A DNA stretch of 64,000 nt, from the NCBI RefSeq assembly GCF_963662255.1, contig NW_026912157.1, positions 105,001 to 169,000 on the forward strand, given 5' to 3'. The notes beneath the pieces were generated by a model. It had not been told where the DNA came from. It did no database searches and was given only the letters and a program-made list of their open reading frames with translations. Numbering within the stretch: the first letter of the stretch is position 1; the number at the start of each line of letters is the position of its first letter. Positions 1 to 10,413 of the stretch are shown piece by piece. The position numbers and the translations under genes are program-made. This DNA comes from Cinclus cinclus (taxonomy: Eukaryota; Chordata; Aves; Passeriformes; Cinclidae).

Positions 1-505
1 TAAGGTGATTAGGATTAGGGTTAGGGTTAGAGTTACGTTTGGTTTAGAGTTAGGGTTAGAGTTAGGGTTAGGGTTAGGGGTTAGGGATAGGGTTAGGGGT
101 TAGGGTTAGGGTTAGGTTTAGGGTTAGGGTTAGGTTTAGTGTTAGCGCTAGGGTTAGGGTTAGGTTTAGGGTTAGGGTTAGGGTTAGGGGTAGGGTTTGG
201 GTTAGGGTTAGGGTTAGGGTGTGGGTTTGGTTTTGGGTAAGGGTTAGGTATAGGGTTTGGTTTAGGGTTAGGTTTAGGTTTAGGTTTAGGCTTAGTGTTA
301 GGGTTAGTGTTAGGATTAGGTATAGGATTAGTGTTATTTTTAGGGTTAGTGTTAGGGTTAGGTTTAGGGTTAGATTGGGGTTAGGTTTGGGACTATGGTT
401 AGGGTCAGGTATAAGGTTGGTTTTTGGGTTAGGGTTTTGGAATAATGTTAGCATTAGAGTTAGGATTAGGTTTAGGCATAGGGAGAGGGTTAGGCTTAGT
501 GTTAC
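1..505 (+). repeat. Degenerate telomeric (TTAGGG)n-like tract
   Basis: The plus strand is almost entirely GGGTTA-type hexamers with many variants, including TTTAGG, TTAGTG, TATAGG, TTTGGG and TTAGGGG. Perfect TTAGGG runs are only a few units long; the cleanest stretch is about 50-215. A block of GGTTTA hexamers lies at about 268-290. The last part, about 300-505, is the most diverged. The G-rich strand is the plus strand, so by telomere convention the chromosome end it once faced is to the right, towards the satellite. A terminal telomere at the left end of a contig would read CCCTAA on this strand. The tract is therefore interstitial, inverted or subtelomeric, not an active cap at the left edge. 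It may continue left of the window. No gene is seen in it. Confidence 0.93.
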
Positions 506-524
506 GACGAGTACTAGAGGGAAT
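505..524. other. Junction between telomeric tract and satellite array
   Basis: Telomere-like hexamers stop at about 503-505. Recognisable satellite sequence (TTTCTCCCAGACC) begins at about 521-526. The roughly 20 bases between match neither repeat well. They include a GACGAG that may be a remnant of the satellite GACGAGG box. The satellite enters part-way through a monomer: the first complete GACGAGGATT box is at 719, so the first monomer lacks its left end in that phase. No target-site duplication, poly-A tract or terminal inverted repeat is visible at the join. Confidence 0.8.
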
Positions 525-3500
525 ATTTCTCCCAGACCAAAGCTGCCTCCTCCTCCAAACCTGGCTGCCATCGGAGGCCCAAACGCGCCCTACAAAATGA
601 CATCTGCCAAGTGGGCTCTTGAGTTTGGCTTCTTGGGGAAAAGTGCCTCCTTTCAAAGCCAACATGCCTAACTTGCCTGCGGACAGTCGTGGGCTTTTGC
701 CAACAAAAATTCCATAAGGACGAGGATTCCTCCCAGACCAAAGCTGCCCCCTCCTCCAAACCTGGCTGCCATCGGAGGCCCAAACGCGCCCCACAATATG
801 ACACCTGCATTGAGAGTTCTTGAGTTTGGCTTCCTGGGGAACAGTGCCTCCTTTCAGAGTCAACTTGGCTGCGGCCCATGCAGGGCTTTTGCCTACAAAA
901 ATTCCAGAAGGACGAGGATTTCTCCCAGACCAAAGCTGCCCCCTCCTCCAAACCTGGCTGCCATCGGAGGCCCAAACGCGCCCTACAAAATGACATCTGC
1001 ATTGAGGGTTCTTGAGTTTGGCTTCTTGGGTGGAACTGCCTCCTTTCAAAGCCAACTTGCCTGCGGCCCGTCCTGGGCTTTTGCCTACAAAAATTCCATA
1101 AGGATGAGGATTTCTCCCAGACCAAAGCTGCCCCCTCCTCCAAACCTGGCTGCCATCAGAGGCCCAAACGCGCCCCACAAAATGACGTCTGCATTGAGGG
1201 TTCTTGAGTTTGGCTTCTTGGGGAAAAGTGCCTCCTTTCGGAGCCAACTTGCCTAACTTGCCTGCGGCCCGTCCTGGGCTTTTGCCTCCAAAAATTCCAT
1301 AAGGACGAGGATTTCTCCCAGGCCAAAGCTGCCCCCTCCTCCAAACCTGGCTGCCATCGGAGGCCCAAACGTGCCCTACAAAATGACACCTGCCAAGTGG
1401 GCTCTTGAGTTTGGCTTCTTGGGGAAAAGTGACTCCTTTCAAAACCAACTTGCCTGTGTCCCGTCCCGGGCTTTTGCTACAAAATTTCCATAAGGACGAG
1501 GATTCCTCCCAGACCAAAGCTGCCCCCTCCTCCAAACCTGGCTGCCATCGGAGGCCCAAACGCGCCCTACAAAATGACATCTGCCAAGTGGGCTCTTGAG
1601 TTTGGCTTCTTGGGGAAAAGTGCCTCCTTTCGGAGTCAACTTGCCTGCGGCCCATGCAGGGCTTTTGCCGACAAAAATTCCGTAAGGACGAGGATTTCTC
1701 CCAGACCAAAGCTGCCCCCTCCTCCAAACCTGGCTGCCATCGGAGGCCCAAATGCGCCCTACAAAATGACATCTGCCAAGTGGGCTCTTGAGTTTGGGTT
1801 CTTGGGGAAAAGTGCTTCCTTTCGGAGCCAAAATGCCTAACTTGCCTGCGGCCCGTCCTGGGCTTTTGAGTACAAAAATTCCAGAAGGACGAGGATTTCT
1901 CCCAGACCAAAGCTGCCCCCTCCTCCAAACCTGGCTGCCAGCAGAGGCCCAAACGCGCCCTACAAAAGGACATCTGCATTGTGGGTTCTTGAGTTTGGCT
2001 TCTTGGGGAAAAGTGCCTCCTTTCAAAGCCAACTTGTCTAACTTGCCTGCGGCCCGTCCTGGGCTTTTGCCTACAAAAATTCCATAAGGACGAGGATTTC
2101 TCCCAGACCAAAGCTGCCCCCTCCTCCAAACCTGGCTGCCATCGGAGGCCCAAACGCGCCCTACAAAATGACATCTGCCAAGTGGGCTCTTGAGTTTGGC
2201 TTCTTGGGGAAAAGTGCCTCCTTTCGGAGTCAACTCGCCGGCGGCCCATGCAGGGCTTTTGCCTACAAAAATTCCATAAGGACGAGGATTTCTCCCAGAC
2301 CAAAGCTGCCCCCTCCTCCAAACCTGGCTGCCATCGGAGGCCCAAACGCGCCCTAGAAAATGACACCTGCCAAGTGGGCTCTTGAGTTTGGCTTCTTGGG
2401 GAAAAGTGACTCCTTTCAAAACCAACTTGCCTGCGTCCCGTCCCGGGCTTTTGCTACAAAAATTCCATAAGGACGAGGATTCCTCCCAGACCAAAGCTGC
2501 CCCCTCCTCCAAACCTGGCTGCCATCGGAGGCCCAAACGCGCCCTACAAAATGACATCTGCCAAGTGGGCTCTTGAGTTTGGCTTTCTGGGGAAAAGTGC
2601 CTCCTTTCGGAGTCAACTTGCCTGCGGCTCATGCAGGGCTTTTGCCTACAAAAATTCCATAAGGACGAGGATTTCTCCCAGACCAAAGCTGCCCCCTCCT
2701 CCAAACCTGGCTGCCATCGGAGGCCCAAACGTGCCCTACAAAATGACATCTGCCAAGTGGGCTCTTGAGTTTGGCTTCTTGGGTGGAAGTGCCTCCTTTC
2801 AAAGTCAACTTGCCTGCGGCCCGTCCTGGGCTTTTGCCTACAAAAATTCCAGAAGGACGAGGATTTCTCCCAGACCAAAGCTGCCCCCTCCTCCAAACCT
2901 GGCTGCCATCGGAGGCCCAAACGCGCCCTACAAAATGACATCTGCCAAGTGGGCTCTTGAGTTTGGCTTCTTGGGGAAAAGTGCCTCCTTTCAAAGCCAA
3001 CTTGCCTAACTAGCCTGCGGCCCATTCTGGGCTTTTGCCTACAAAAATTCCATAAGGACGAGGATTTCTCCCAGACCAAAGCTGCCCCCTCCTCCAAACC
3101 TGGCTGCCATCGGAGGCCCAAACGCGCCCTACAAAATGACACCTGCCAAGTGGGCTCTTGAGTTTGGCTTCTTGGGGAAAAGTGCCTCCTTTCGGAGTCA
3201 ACTTGCCGGCGGCCCATGCAGGGCTTTTGCCTACAAAAATTCCATAAGGACGAGGATTTCTCCCAGAAGAAAGCTGCCCCCTCCTCCAAACCTGGCTACG
3301 ATCGGAGGCCCAAACGCGCCCTACAAAATGACATCTGCATTGTGGGTTCTTGAGTTTGGCTTCTTGGGGAAAAGTGCCTCCTTTCGGAGCCAACTTGCCT
3401 AACTTGCCTGCGGCCCGTCCTGGGCTTTTGAGTACAAAAATTCCAGAAGGACAAGGATTTCTCCCAGACCAAAGCTGCTCCCTCCTCCAAACCTGGCTGC

Positions 3501-6500
3501 CATCGGAGGCCCAAACGCGCCCTACAAAATGACATCTGCCAAGTGGGCTCTTGAGTTTGGCTTCTTGGGGAAAAGTGACTCCTTTCAAAACCAACTTGCC
3601 TGCGTCCCGTCCCGGACGTTTGCTACAAAAATTCCATAAGGACGAGGATTCCTCCCAGACCAAAGCTGCCCCCTCCGCCAAACCTGGCTGCCATCGGAGG
3701 CCCAAACGCGCCCTACAAAATGACATTTGCCAAGTGGGCTCTTGAGTTTGGCTTCTTGCGGAAAAGTGCCTCCTTTCAAAGCCAACTTGCCTAACTAGCC
3801 TGCGGCCCGTGCTGGGCTTTAGACTACAAAAATTCCATAAGGACGAGGATTTCTCCCAGACCAAAGCTGCCCCCTCCTCCAAACCTGGCTGCCATCGGAG
3901 GCCCAAACGCGCCCTACAAAATGACATCTGCATTGAGGGTTCTTGAGTTTGGCTTCTTGGGGAAAAGTGCCTCCTTTCGGAGCCAGCTTGCCTAACTTGC
4001 CTGCGGCCCGTCCTGGGCTTTTGCCTACAAAAATTCCATAAGGACGAGGATTTCTCCCAGACCAAAGCTGCCCCCTCCTCCAAACCTGGCTGCCATCGGA
4101 GGCCCAAACGTGCCCTACAAAATGACACCTGCCAAGTGGGCTCTTGAGTTTGGCTTCTTGGGGAAAAGTGCCTCCTTTCAAAACCAACTTGCCTGTGTCC
4201 CGTCCCGGGCTTTTGCTACAAAAATTCCATAAGGACGAGGATTTCTCCCAGACCAAAGCTGCCCCCTCCTCCAAACCTGGCTGCCATCGGAGGCCCAAAC
4301 GTGCCCTACAAAATGACATCTGCCAAGTGGGCTCTTGAGTTTGGCTTCTTGGGGGGATGTGCCTCCTTTCAAAGCCAACTTGCCTGCGGCCCGTCCTGGG
4401 CTTTTGCCTCCAAAAATTCCATAAGGACGAGGATTTCTCCCAGACCAAAGCTGCCCCCTCCTCCAAACCTGGCTGCCATCGGAGGCCCAAACGCGCCCTA
4501 CAAAATGACATCTGCCAAGTGGGCTCTTGAGTTTGGCTTCTTGGGGAAAAGTGCCTCCTTTCAAAGCCAACTCGCCTAACTAGCCTGCAGCCCATTCTGG
4601 GCTTTTGCCTACAAAAATTCCATAAGGACAAGGATTTCTCCCAGACCAAAGCTGCCCCCTCCTCCAAACCTAGCTGCCATCGGTGGCCCAAACGCGCCCT
4701 ACAAAATGACATCTGCCAAGTGGGCTCCTGAGTTTGGCTTCTTGGTGGAAAGTGCCTCCTTTCAAAGCCAACTTGCCTGCAGCCCGTGCTGGGCTTTAGA
4801 CTACAAAAATTCCATAAGGACGAGGATTTCTCCCAGACCATAGCTGCCCCCTCCGCCAAACCTGGCTGCCATCGGAGGCCCAAACGCGCCCCACAAAATG
4901 ACATCTGCATTGAGGGTTCTTGAGTTTGGCTTCTTGGGGAAAAGTGCCTCCTTTCGGAGCCAACTTGCCTAACTTGCCTGCGGCCCATCCTGGGCTTTTG
5001 CTACAAAAATTCCATAAGGACGAGGATTTCTCCCAGACCAAAGCTGCCCCCTCCTCCAAACCTGGCTGCCATCGGAGGCCCAAACGCGCCCTACAAAATG
5101 ACATCTGCATTGTGGGTTCTTGAGTTTGGCTTCTTGGGGAAAAGTGCCTCCTTTCAAAGCCAACTTGCCTAACTTGCCTGCGGCCCATGCGGGGTTTTTG
5201 CCTACAAAAATTCCATAAGGACGAGGATTTCTCCCAGACCAAAGCTGCCCCCTCCTCCAAACCTGGCTGCCATCGGAGGCCCAAACGCGCCCTACAAAAT
5301 GACATCTGCCAAGTGGGCTCTTGAGTTTGGCTTCCTGGGGAAAAGTGCCTCATTTCGGAGTCAACTTGCCTGCGGCTCATGCAGGGCTTTTGCCTCCAAA
5401 AATTCCATAAGGACGAGGATTTCTCCCAGACCAAAGCTGCCCCCTCCTCCAAACCTGGCTGCCATCGGAGGCCCAAACGCGCCCTACAAAATGACACCTG
5501 CCAAGTGGGCTCTTGAGTTTGGCTTCTTGGGTGGAAGTACCTCCTTTCAACGCCAACATGCCTGCGGCCCGTCCTGGGCTTTTGCCTACAAAAATTCCAT
5601 AAGGACGAGGATTTCTCCCAGACCAAAGCTGCCCCCTCCCCCAAACCTGGCTGACATCGGAGGCCCAAACGCGCCCTAGAAAATGACACCTGCCAAGTGG
5701 GCTCTTGAGTTTGGCTTCTTGGGGAAAAGTGACTCCTTTCAAAACCAACTTGCCTGCGTCCCGTCCCGGGCTTTTGCTACAAAAATTCCATAAGGACGAG
5801 GATTTCTCCCAGACCAAAGCTGCCCCCTCCTCCAAACCTGGCTGACATCGGAGGCCCAAACGCGCCCTACAAAATGACACCTGACAAGTGGGCTCTTGAG
5901 TTTGGCTTCTTGGGGAAAAGTGACTCCTTTCAAAACCAACTTGCCTGGGTCCCGTTCCGGGCTTTTGCTACAAAAATTCCATAAGGACGAGGATTCCTCC
6001 CAGACCAAAGCTGCCCCCTCCTCCAAACCTGGCTGCCATCGGAGGCCCAAACGCGCCCTACAAAATGACATCTGCCAAGTGGGCTCTTGAGTTTGGCTTT
6101 CTGGGGAAAAGTGCCTCCTTTCGGAGTCAACTTGCCTGCGGCTCATGCAGGGGTTTTGCCTACAAAAATTCCATAAGGACGAGGATTTCTCCCAGACCAA
6201 AGCTGCCCCCTCCTCCAAACCTGGCTGCCATCGGAGGCCCAAACGCGCCCTACAAAATGACACCTGCCAAGTGGGCTCTTGAGTTTGGCTTCTTGGGGAA
6301 AATTGCCTCCTTTCGGAGTCAACTTGCCGGCGGCCCATGCAGGGCTTTTGCCTACAAAAATTCCAGAAGGACGAGGATTCCTCCCAGACCAAAGCTGCCC
6401 CCTCCGCCAAACCTGGCTGCCATCGGAGGCCCAAACGCGCCCTACAAAATGACATCTGCCAAGCGGGCTCTTGAGTTTGGCTTCTTGGGGAAAAGTGCCT

Positions 6501-7894
6501 CCTTTCGGAGTCAACTTGCCGGGCTTTTGCCTCCAAAAATTCCGTAAGGACGAGGATTTCTCCCAGACCAAAGCTGCCCCCTCCTCCAAACCTGGCTGCC
6601 ATCGGAGGCCCAAACGTGCCCTACAAAATGACATCTGCCAAGTGGGCTCTTGAGTTTGGCTTCTTGGGTGGAAGTACCTCCTTTCAAAGCCAACTTGCCT
6701 GCGGCCCGTCCTGGGCTTTTGCCTACAAATATTCCATAAGGACGAGGATTTCTCCCAGACCAAAGCTGCCCCCTCCTCCAAACCTGGCTGCCATCGGAGG
6801 CCCAAACGCGCCCCACAAAATGACACCTGCATTGAGGGTTCTTGAGTTTGGCTTCCTGGGGAAAAGTGCCTCCTTTCGGAGTCAACTTGCCTGCGGCCCA
6901 TGCAGGGCTTTTGCCTACAAAAATTCCAGAAGGACGAGGATTTCTCCCAGACCAAAACTGCCCCCTCCTCCAAACCTGGCTGCCATCGGAGGCCCAAACG
7001 TGCCCTACAAAATGACACCTGCCAAGTGGGCTCTTGAGTTTGGCTTCTTGGGTGGAAGTGCCTCCTTTCAAAGCCAACTTGCCTGCGGCCCGTCCTGGGC
7101 TTTTGCTATAAAAATTCCATAAGGACAAGGATTTCTCCCAGACCAAAGCTGCCCCCTCCTCCAAACCTGGCTGCCATCGGAGGCCCAAACGCGCCCTACA
7201 AAATGACATCTGCCAAGTGGGCTCTTGAGATTGTCTTCTTGCGGAAAAGTGCCTCCTTTCAAAGCCAACTTGCCTAACTAGCCTGCGGCCCGTGCTGGGC
7301 TTTAGACTACAAAAATTCCATAAGGACGAGGATTTCTCCCAGACCAAAGCTGCCCCCTCCTCCAAACCTGGCTGCCATCAGAGGCCCAAACGCGCCCCAC
7401 AAAATGACATCTGCATTGAGGGTTCTTGAGTTTGGCTTCTTGGGGAAAAGTGCCTCCTTTCGGAGTCAACTTGCCTAACTTGCCTGCGGCCCATGCGGGG
7501 TTTTTGCCTACAAAAATTCCATAAGGACGAGGATTTCTCCCAGACCAAAGCTGCCCCCTCCTCCAAACCTGGCTGACATCGGAGGCCCAAACGCGCCCTA
7601 GAAAATGACACCTGCCAAGTGGGCTCTTGAGTTTGGCTTCTTGGGGAAAAGTGACTCCTTTCAAAACCAACTTGCCTGTGTCCCGTCCTGGGCTTTTGCT
7701 ACAAAAATTCCATAAGGACGAGGATTCCTCCCAGACCAAAGCTGCCCCCTCCTGCAAGCCTGGCTGCCATCGGAGGCCCAAACGCGCCCTACAAAATGAC
7801 ATCTGCCAAGTGGGCTCTTGAGTTTGGCTTTCTGGGGAAAAGTGCCTCCTTTCGGAGTCAACTTGCCTGCGGCTCATGCAGGGGTTTTGCCTAC
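524..7894. repeat. Satellite, less ordered left flank
   Basis: Monomer types are mixed here and the order is less regular than further right. Box spacings from 719 to 2,472 run 192, 192, 201, 191, 192, 201, 201, 192, 191. Private variants appear, for example CAGCAGAGG at about 1,938, AAAGGACATCTGC at about 1,975 and CCAGAAGAAAGC at about 3,264. From about 5.9 kb the order begins to resemble the block that is duplicated to the right, including the 179-bp short monomer near 6.5 kb. Confidence 0.7.
1304..1494. repeat. Reference 191-bp monomer (1-bp deletion class)
   Basis: This class has CTTTTGCTAC instead of CTTTTGCCTAC. It travels with a linked set of variants: AAGTGACTCC instead of AAGTGCCTCC, CTTTCAAAACC instead of CTTTCAAAGCC, TGTGTCCCGTCCCGGGC or TGCGTCCCGTCC, and usually GATTCCTCCC instead of GATTTCTCCC just after the next box. 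The linkage shows it is one lineage, not repeated independent deletion. The missing base shifts the reading frame relative to neighbouring monomers. Confidence 0.88.
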
Positions 7895-8100
7895 AAAAAT
7901 TCCATAAGGACGAGGATTTCTCCCAGACCAAAGCTGCCCCCTCCTCCAAACCTGGCTGCCATCGGAGGCCCAAACGCGCCCTACAAAATGACACCTGCCA
8001 AGTGGGCTCTTAAGTTTGGCTTCTTGGGGAAAAGTGACTCCTTTCGGAGTCAACTTGCCGGCGGCCCATGCAGGGCTTTTGCCTACAAAAATTCCATAAG

Positions 8101-8292
8101 GACGAGGATTTCTCCCAGACCAAACCTGCCCCCTCCTCCAAACCTGGCTGCCATCGGAGGCCCAAACGCGCCCTACAAAATGACATCTGCCAAGCGGGCT
8201 CTTGAGTTTGGCTTCTTGGGGAAAAGTGCCTCCTTTCGGAGTCAACTTGCCGGCGGCCCATGCAGGGCTTTTGCCTCCAAAAATTCCATAAG
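8101..8292. repeat. Reference 192-bp monomer (commonest length class)
   Basis: One monomer measured from one GACGAGGATT box to the next. This copy has TTTCGGAGTCAACTTGCC followed by GGCGGCCCATGCAGGGC. Other 192-bp copies have GGGTGGAAGTGCC with CTTTCAAAGCC and GCGGCCCGTCCTGGGC. Because 192 is divisible by three, reading frames are preserved from copy to copy. The length is close to a typical nucleosome repeat. Confidence 0.9.
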
Positions 8293-8493
8293 GACGAGGA
8301 TTTCTCCCAGACCAAAGCTGCCCCCTCCTCCAAACCTGGCTGCCATCGGAGGCCCAAACGCGCCCTACAAAATGACACCTGCCAAGTGGGCTCTTGAGTT
8401 TGGCTTCTTGGGGAAAAGTGCCTCCTTTCGGAGCCAACTTGCCTAACTAGCCTGCGGCCCGTGCTGGGCTTTTGCCTCCAAAAATTCCATAAG
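8293..8493. repeat. Reference 201-bp monomer (9-bp internal duplication class)
   Basis: Identical in plan to the 192-bp form, but the variable stretch reads AACTTGCCTAACTAGCCTGC in place of AACTTGCCTGC. The extra nine bases duplicate the adjacent AACTTGCCT; here the second copy reads AACTAGCCT. Three 201-bp subtypes recur: with AACTAGCCT and usually CTTTAGACTAC; with AACTTGCCT and GCCCGTCCTGGGC; and with AACTTGCCT and GCCCATGCGGGGTTTTTG. On the plus strand the insertion brings in an in-frame TAA after the residues QLA, which ends many plus-strand open frames. Confidence 0.9.
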
Positions 8494-9270
8494 GACGAGG
8501 ATTTCTCCCAGACCAAAGCTGCCCCCTCCTCCAAACCTGGCTGCCATCGGAGGCCCAAATGCGCCCTACAAAATGACATCTGCCAAGTGGGCTCTTGAGT
8601 TTGGCTTCTTGGGGAAAAGTGCCTCCTTTCGGAGCCAACTTGCCTAACTTGCCTGCGGCCCGTCCTGGGCTTTTGCCTCCAAAAATTCCAGAAGGACGAG
8701 GATTTCTCCCAGACCAAAGCTGCCACCTCCTCCAAACCTGGCTGCCATCGGAGGCCCAAACGCGCCCCACAAAATGACACCTGCATTGAGGGTTCTTGAG
8801 TTTGGCTTCCTGGGGAAAAGTGCCTCCTTTCGGAGTCAACTTGCCTGCGGCCCATGCAGGGCTTTTGCCTACAAAAATTCCATAAGGACGAGGATTTCTC
8901 CCAGACCAAAGCTGCCCCCTCCTCCAAACCTGGCTGCCATCGGAGGCCCAAACGCGCCCTACAAAATGACATCTGCCAAGTGGGCTCTTGAGTTTGGCTT
9001 TCTGGGGAAAAGTGCCTCATTTCGGAGTCAACTTGCCTGCGGCTCATGCAGGGGTTTTGCCTCCAAAAATTCCATAAGGACGAGGATTTCTCCCAGACCA
9101 AAGCTGCCCCCTCCTCCAAACCTGGCTGCCATCGGAGGCCCAAACGCGCCCTACAAAATGACACCTGCCAAGTGGGCTCTTGAGTTTGGCTTCTTGGGGA
9201 AAATTGCCTCCTTTCGGAGTCAACTTGCCGGCGGCCCATGCAGGGCTTTTGCCTACAAAAATTCCAGAAG

Positions 9271-9449
9271 GACGAGGATTCCTCCCAGACCAAAGCTGCC
9301 CCCTCCGCCAAACCTGGCTGCCATCGGAGGCCCAAACGCGCCCTACAAAATGACATCTGCCAAGCGGGCTCTTGAGTTTGGCTTCTTGGGGAAAAGTGCC
9401 TCCTTTCGGAGTCAACTTGCCGGGCTTTTGCCTCCAAAAATTCCATAAG
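9271..9449. repeat. Short 179-bp monomer (13-bp deletion)
   Basis: The sequence reads CAACTTGCCGGGCTTTTGCC, where the usual form carries GGCGGCCCATGCAGGGC. Thirteen bases are missing. The same deletion is seen only at about 6,511-6,530, 9,412-9,431, 11,931-11,950 and 16,001-16,020. Their spacings are 2,901, 2,519 and 4,070 bp. The four are best read as copies of a single event carried along by larger duplications. Confidence 0.88.
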
Positions 9450-10413
9450 GACGAGGATTTCTCCCAGACCAAAGCTGCCCCCTCCTCCAAACCTGGCTGC
9501 CATCGGAGGCCGAAACGTGCCCTACAAAATGACATCTGCCAAGTGGGCTCTTGAGTTTGGCTTCTTGGGTGGAAATACCTCCTTTCAAAGCCAACTTGCC
9601 TGCGGCCCGTCCTGGGCTTTTGCCTACAAATATTCCATAAGGAGGAGGATTTCTCCCAGACCAAAGCTGCCCCCTCCTCCAAACCTGGCTGCCATCGGAG
9701 GCCCAAACGCGCCCCACAAAATGACACCTGCATTGAGGGTTCTTGAGTTTGGCTTCCTGGGGAAAAGTGCCTCCTTTCGGAGTCAACTTGCCTGCGGCCC
9801 ATGCAGGGCTTTTGCCTACAAAAATTCCAGAAGGACGAGGATTTCTCCCAGACCAAAACTGCCCCCTCCTCCAAACCTGGCTGCCATCGGAGGCCCAAAC
9901 GTGCCCTACAAAATGACACCTGCCAAGTGGGCTCTTGAGTTTGGCTTCTTGGGTGGAAGTGCCTCCTTTCAAAGCCAACTTGCCTGCGGCCCGTCCTGGG
10001 CTTTTGCCTCCAAAAATTCCATAAGGACGAGGATTTCTCCCAGACCAAAGCTGCCCCCTCCTCCAAACCTGGCTGCCATCGGAGGCCCAAACGCGCCCTA
10101 CAAAATGACATCTGCCAAGTGGGCTCTTGAGTTTGGCTTCTTGGGGAAAAGTGCCTCCTTTCAAAGCCAACTTGCCTAACTAGCCTGCGGCCCGTGCTGG
10201 GCTTTAGACTACAAAAATTCCATAAGGACGAGGATTTCTCCCAGACCAAAGCTGCACCCTCCTCCAAACCTGGCTGCCATCAGAGGCCCAAACGCGCCCC
10301 ACAAAATGACATCTGCATTGAGGGTTCTTGAGTTTGGCTTCTTGGGGAAAAGTGCCTCCTTTCGGAGTCAACTTGCCTAACTTGCCTGCGGCCCATGCGG
10401 GGTTTTTCCCTAC

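Larger units (their letters stand above)
7895..10413. repeat. 2,519-bp higher-order unit, copy 1 (13 monomers)
   Basis: Box-to-box spacings from 8,101 are 192, 201, 201, 192, 192, 192, 179, 192, 192, 192, 201, 201, 192, which sum to 2,519. The same sequence follows at once at plus 2,519. Differences I noticed include AAACCTGCC at about 8,122 against AAAGCTGCC, and one GGAGAAAAG in copy 2. The left breakpoint is placed between about 7,880 and 7,900. Upstream of it, CTGCGGCTCATGCAGGGG at about 7,867 does not match the corresponding part of copy 2. Confidence 0.88.

Noticed and set aside
1..505. Functional terminal telomere
   Set aside because: It is too degenerate, and the strand orientation is wrong for the left end of a chromosome.
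74..571. Minus-strand open frame rich in Leu, Thr and Asn
   Set aside because: It is the translation of the CCCTAA-type strand of degenerate telomeric repeat (Leu-Thr dipeptides).
219..671. Plus-strand open frame crossing the telomere-satellite junction
   Set aside because: The first part is translated TTAGGG repeat and the rest is translated satellite; there is no independent sign of a gene.
8101..8292. Hairpin formed by GCCC-ATGCA-GGGC in the variable segment as a structured RNA or regulatory element
   Set aside because: The stem is only four base pairs and is lost in several monomer types, so it is not a convincing conserved structure.
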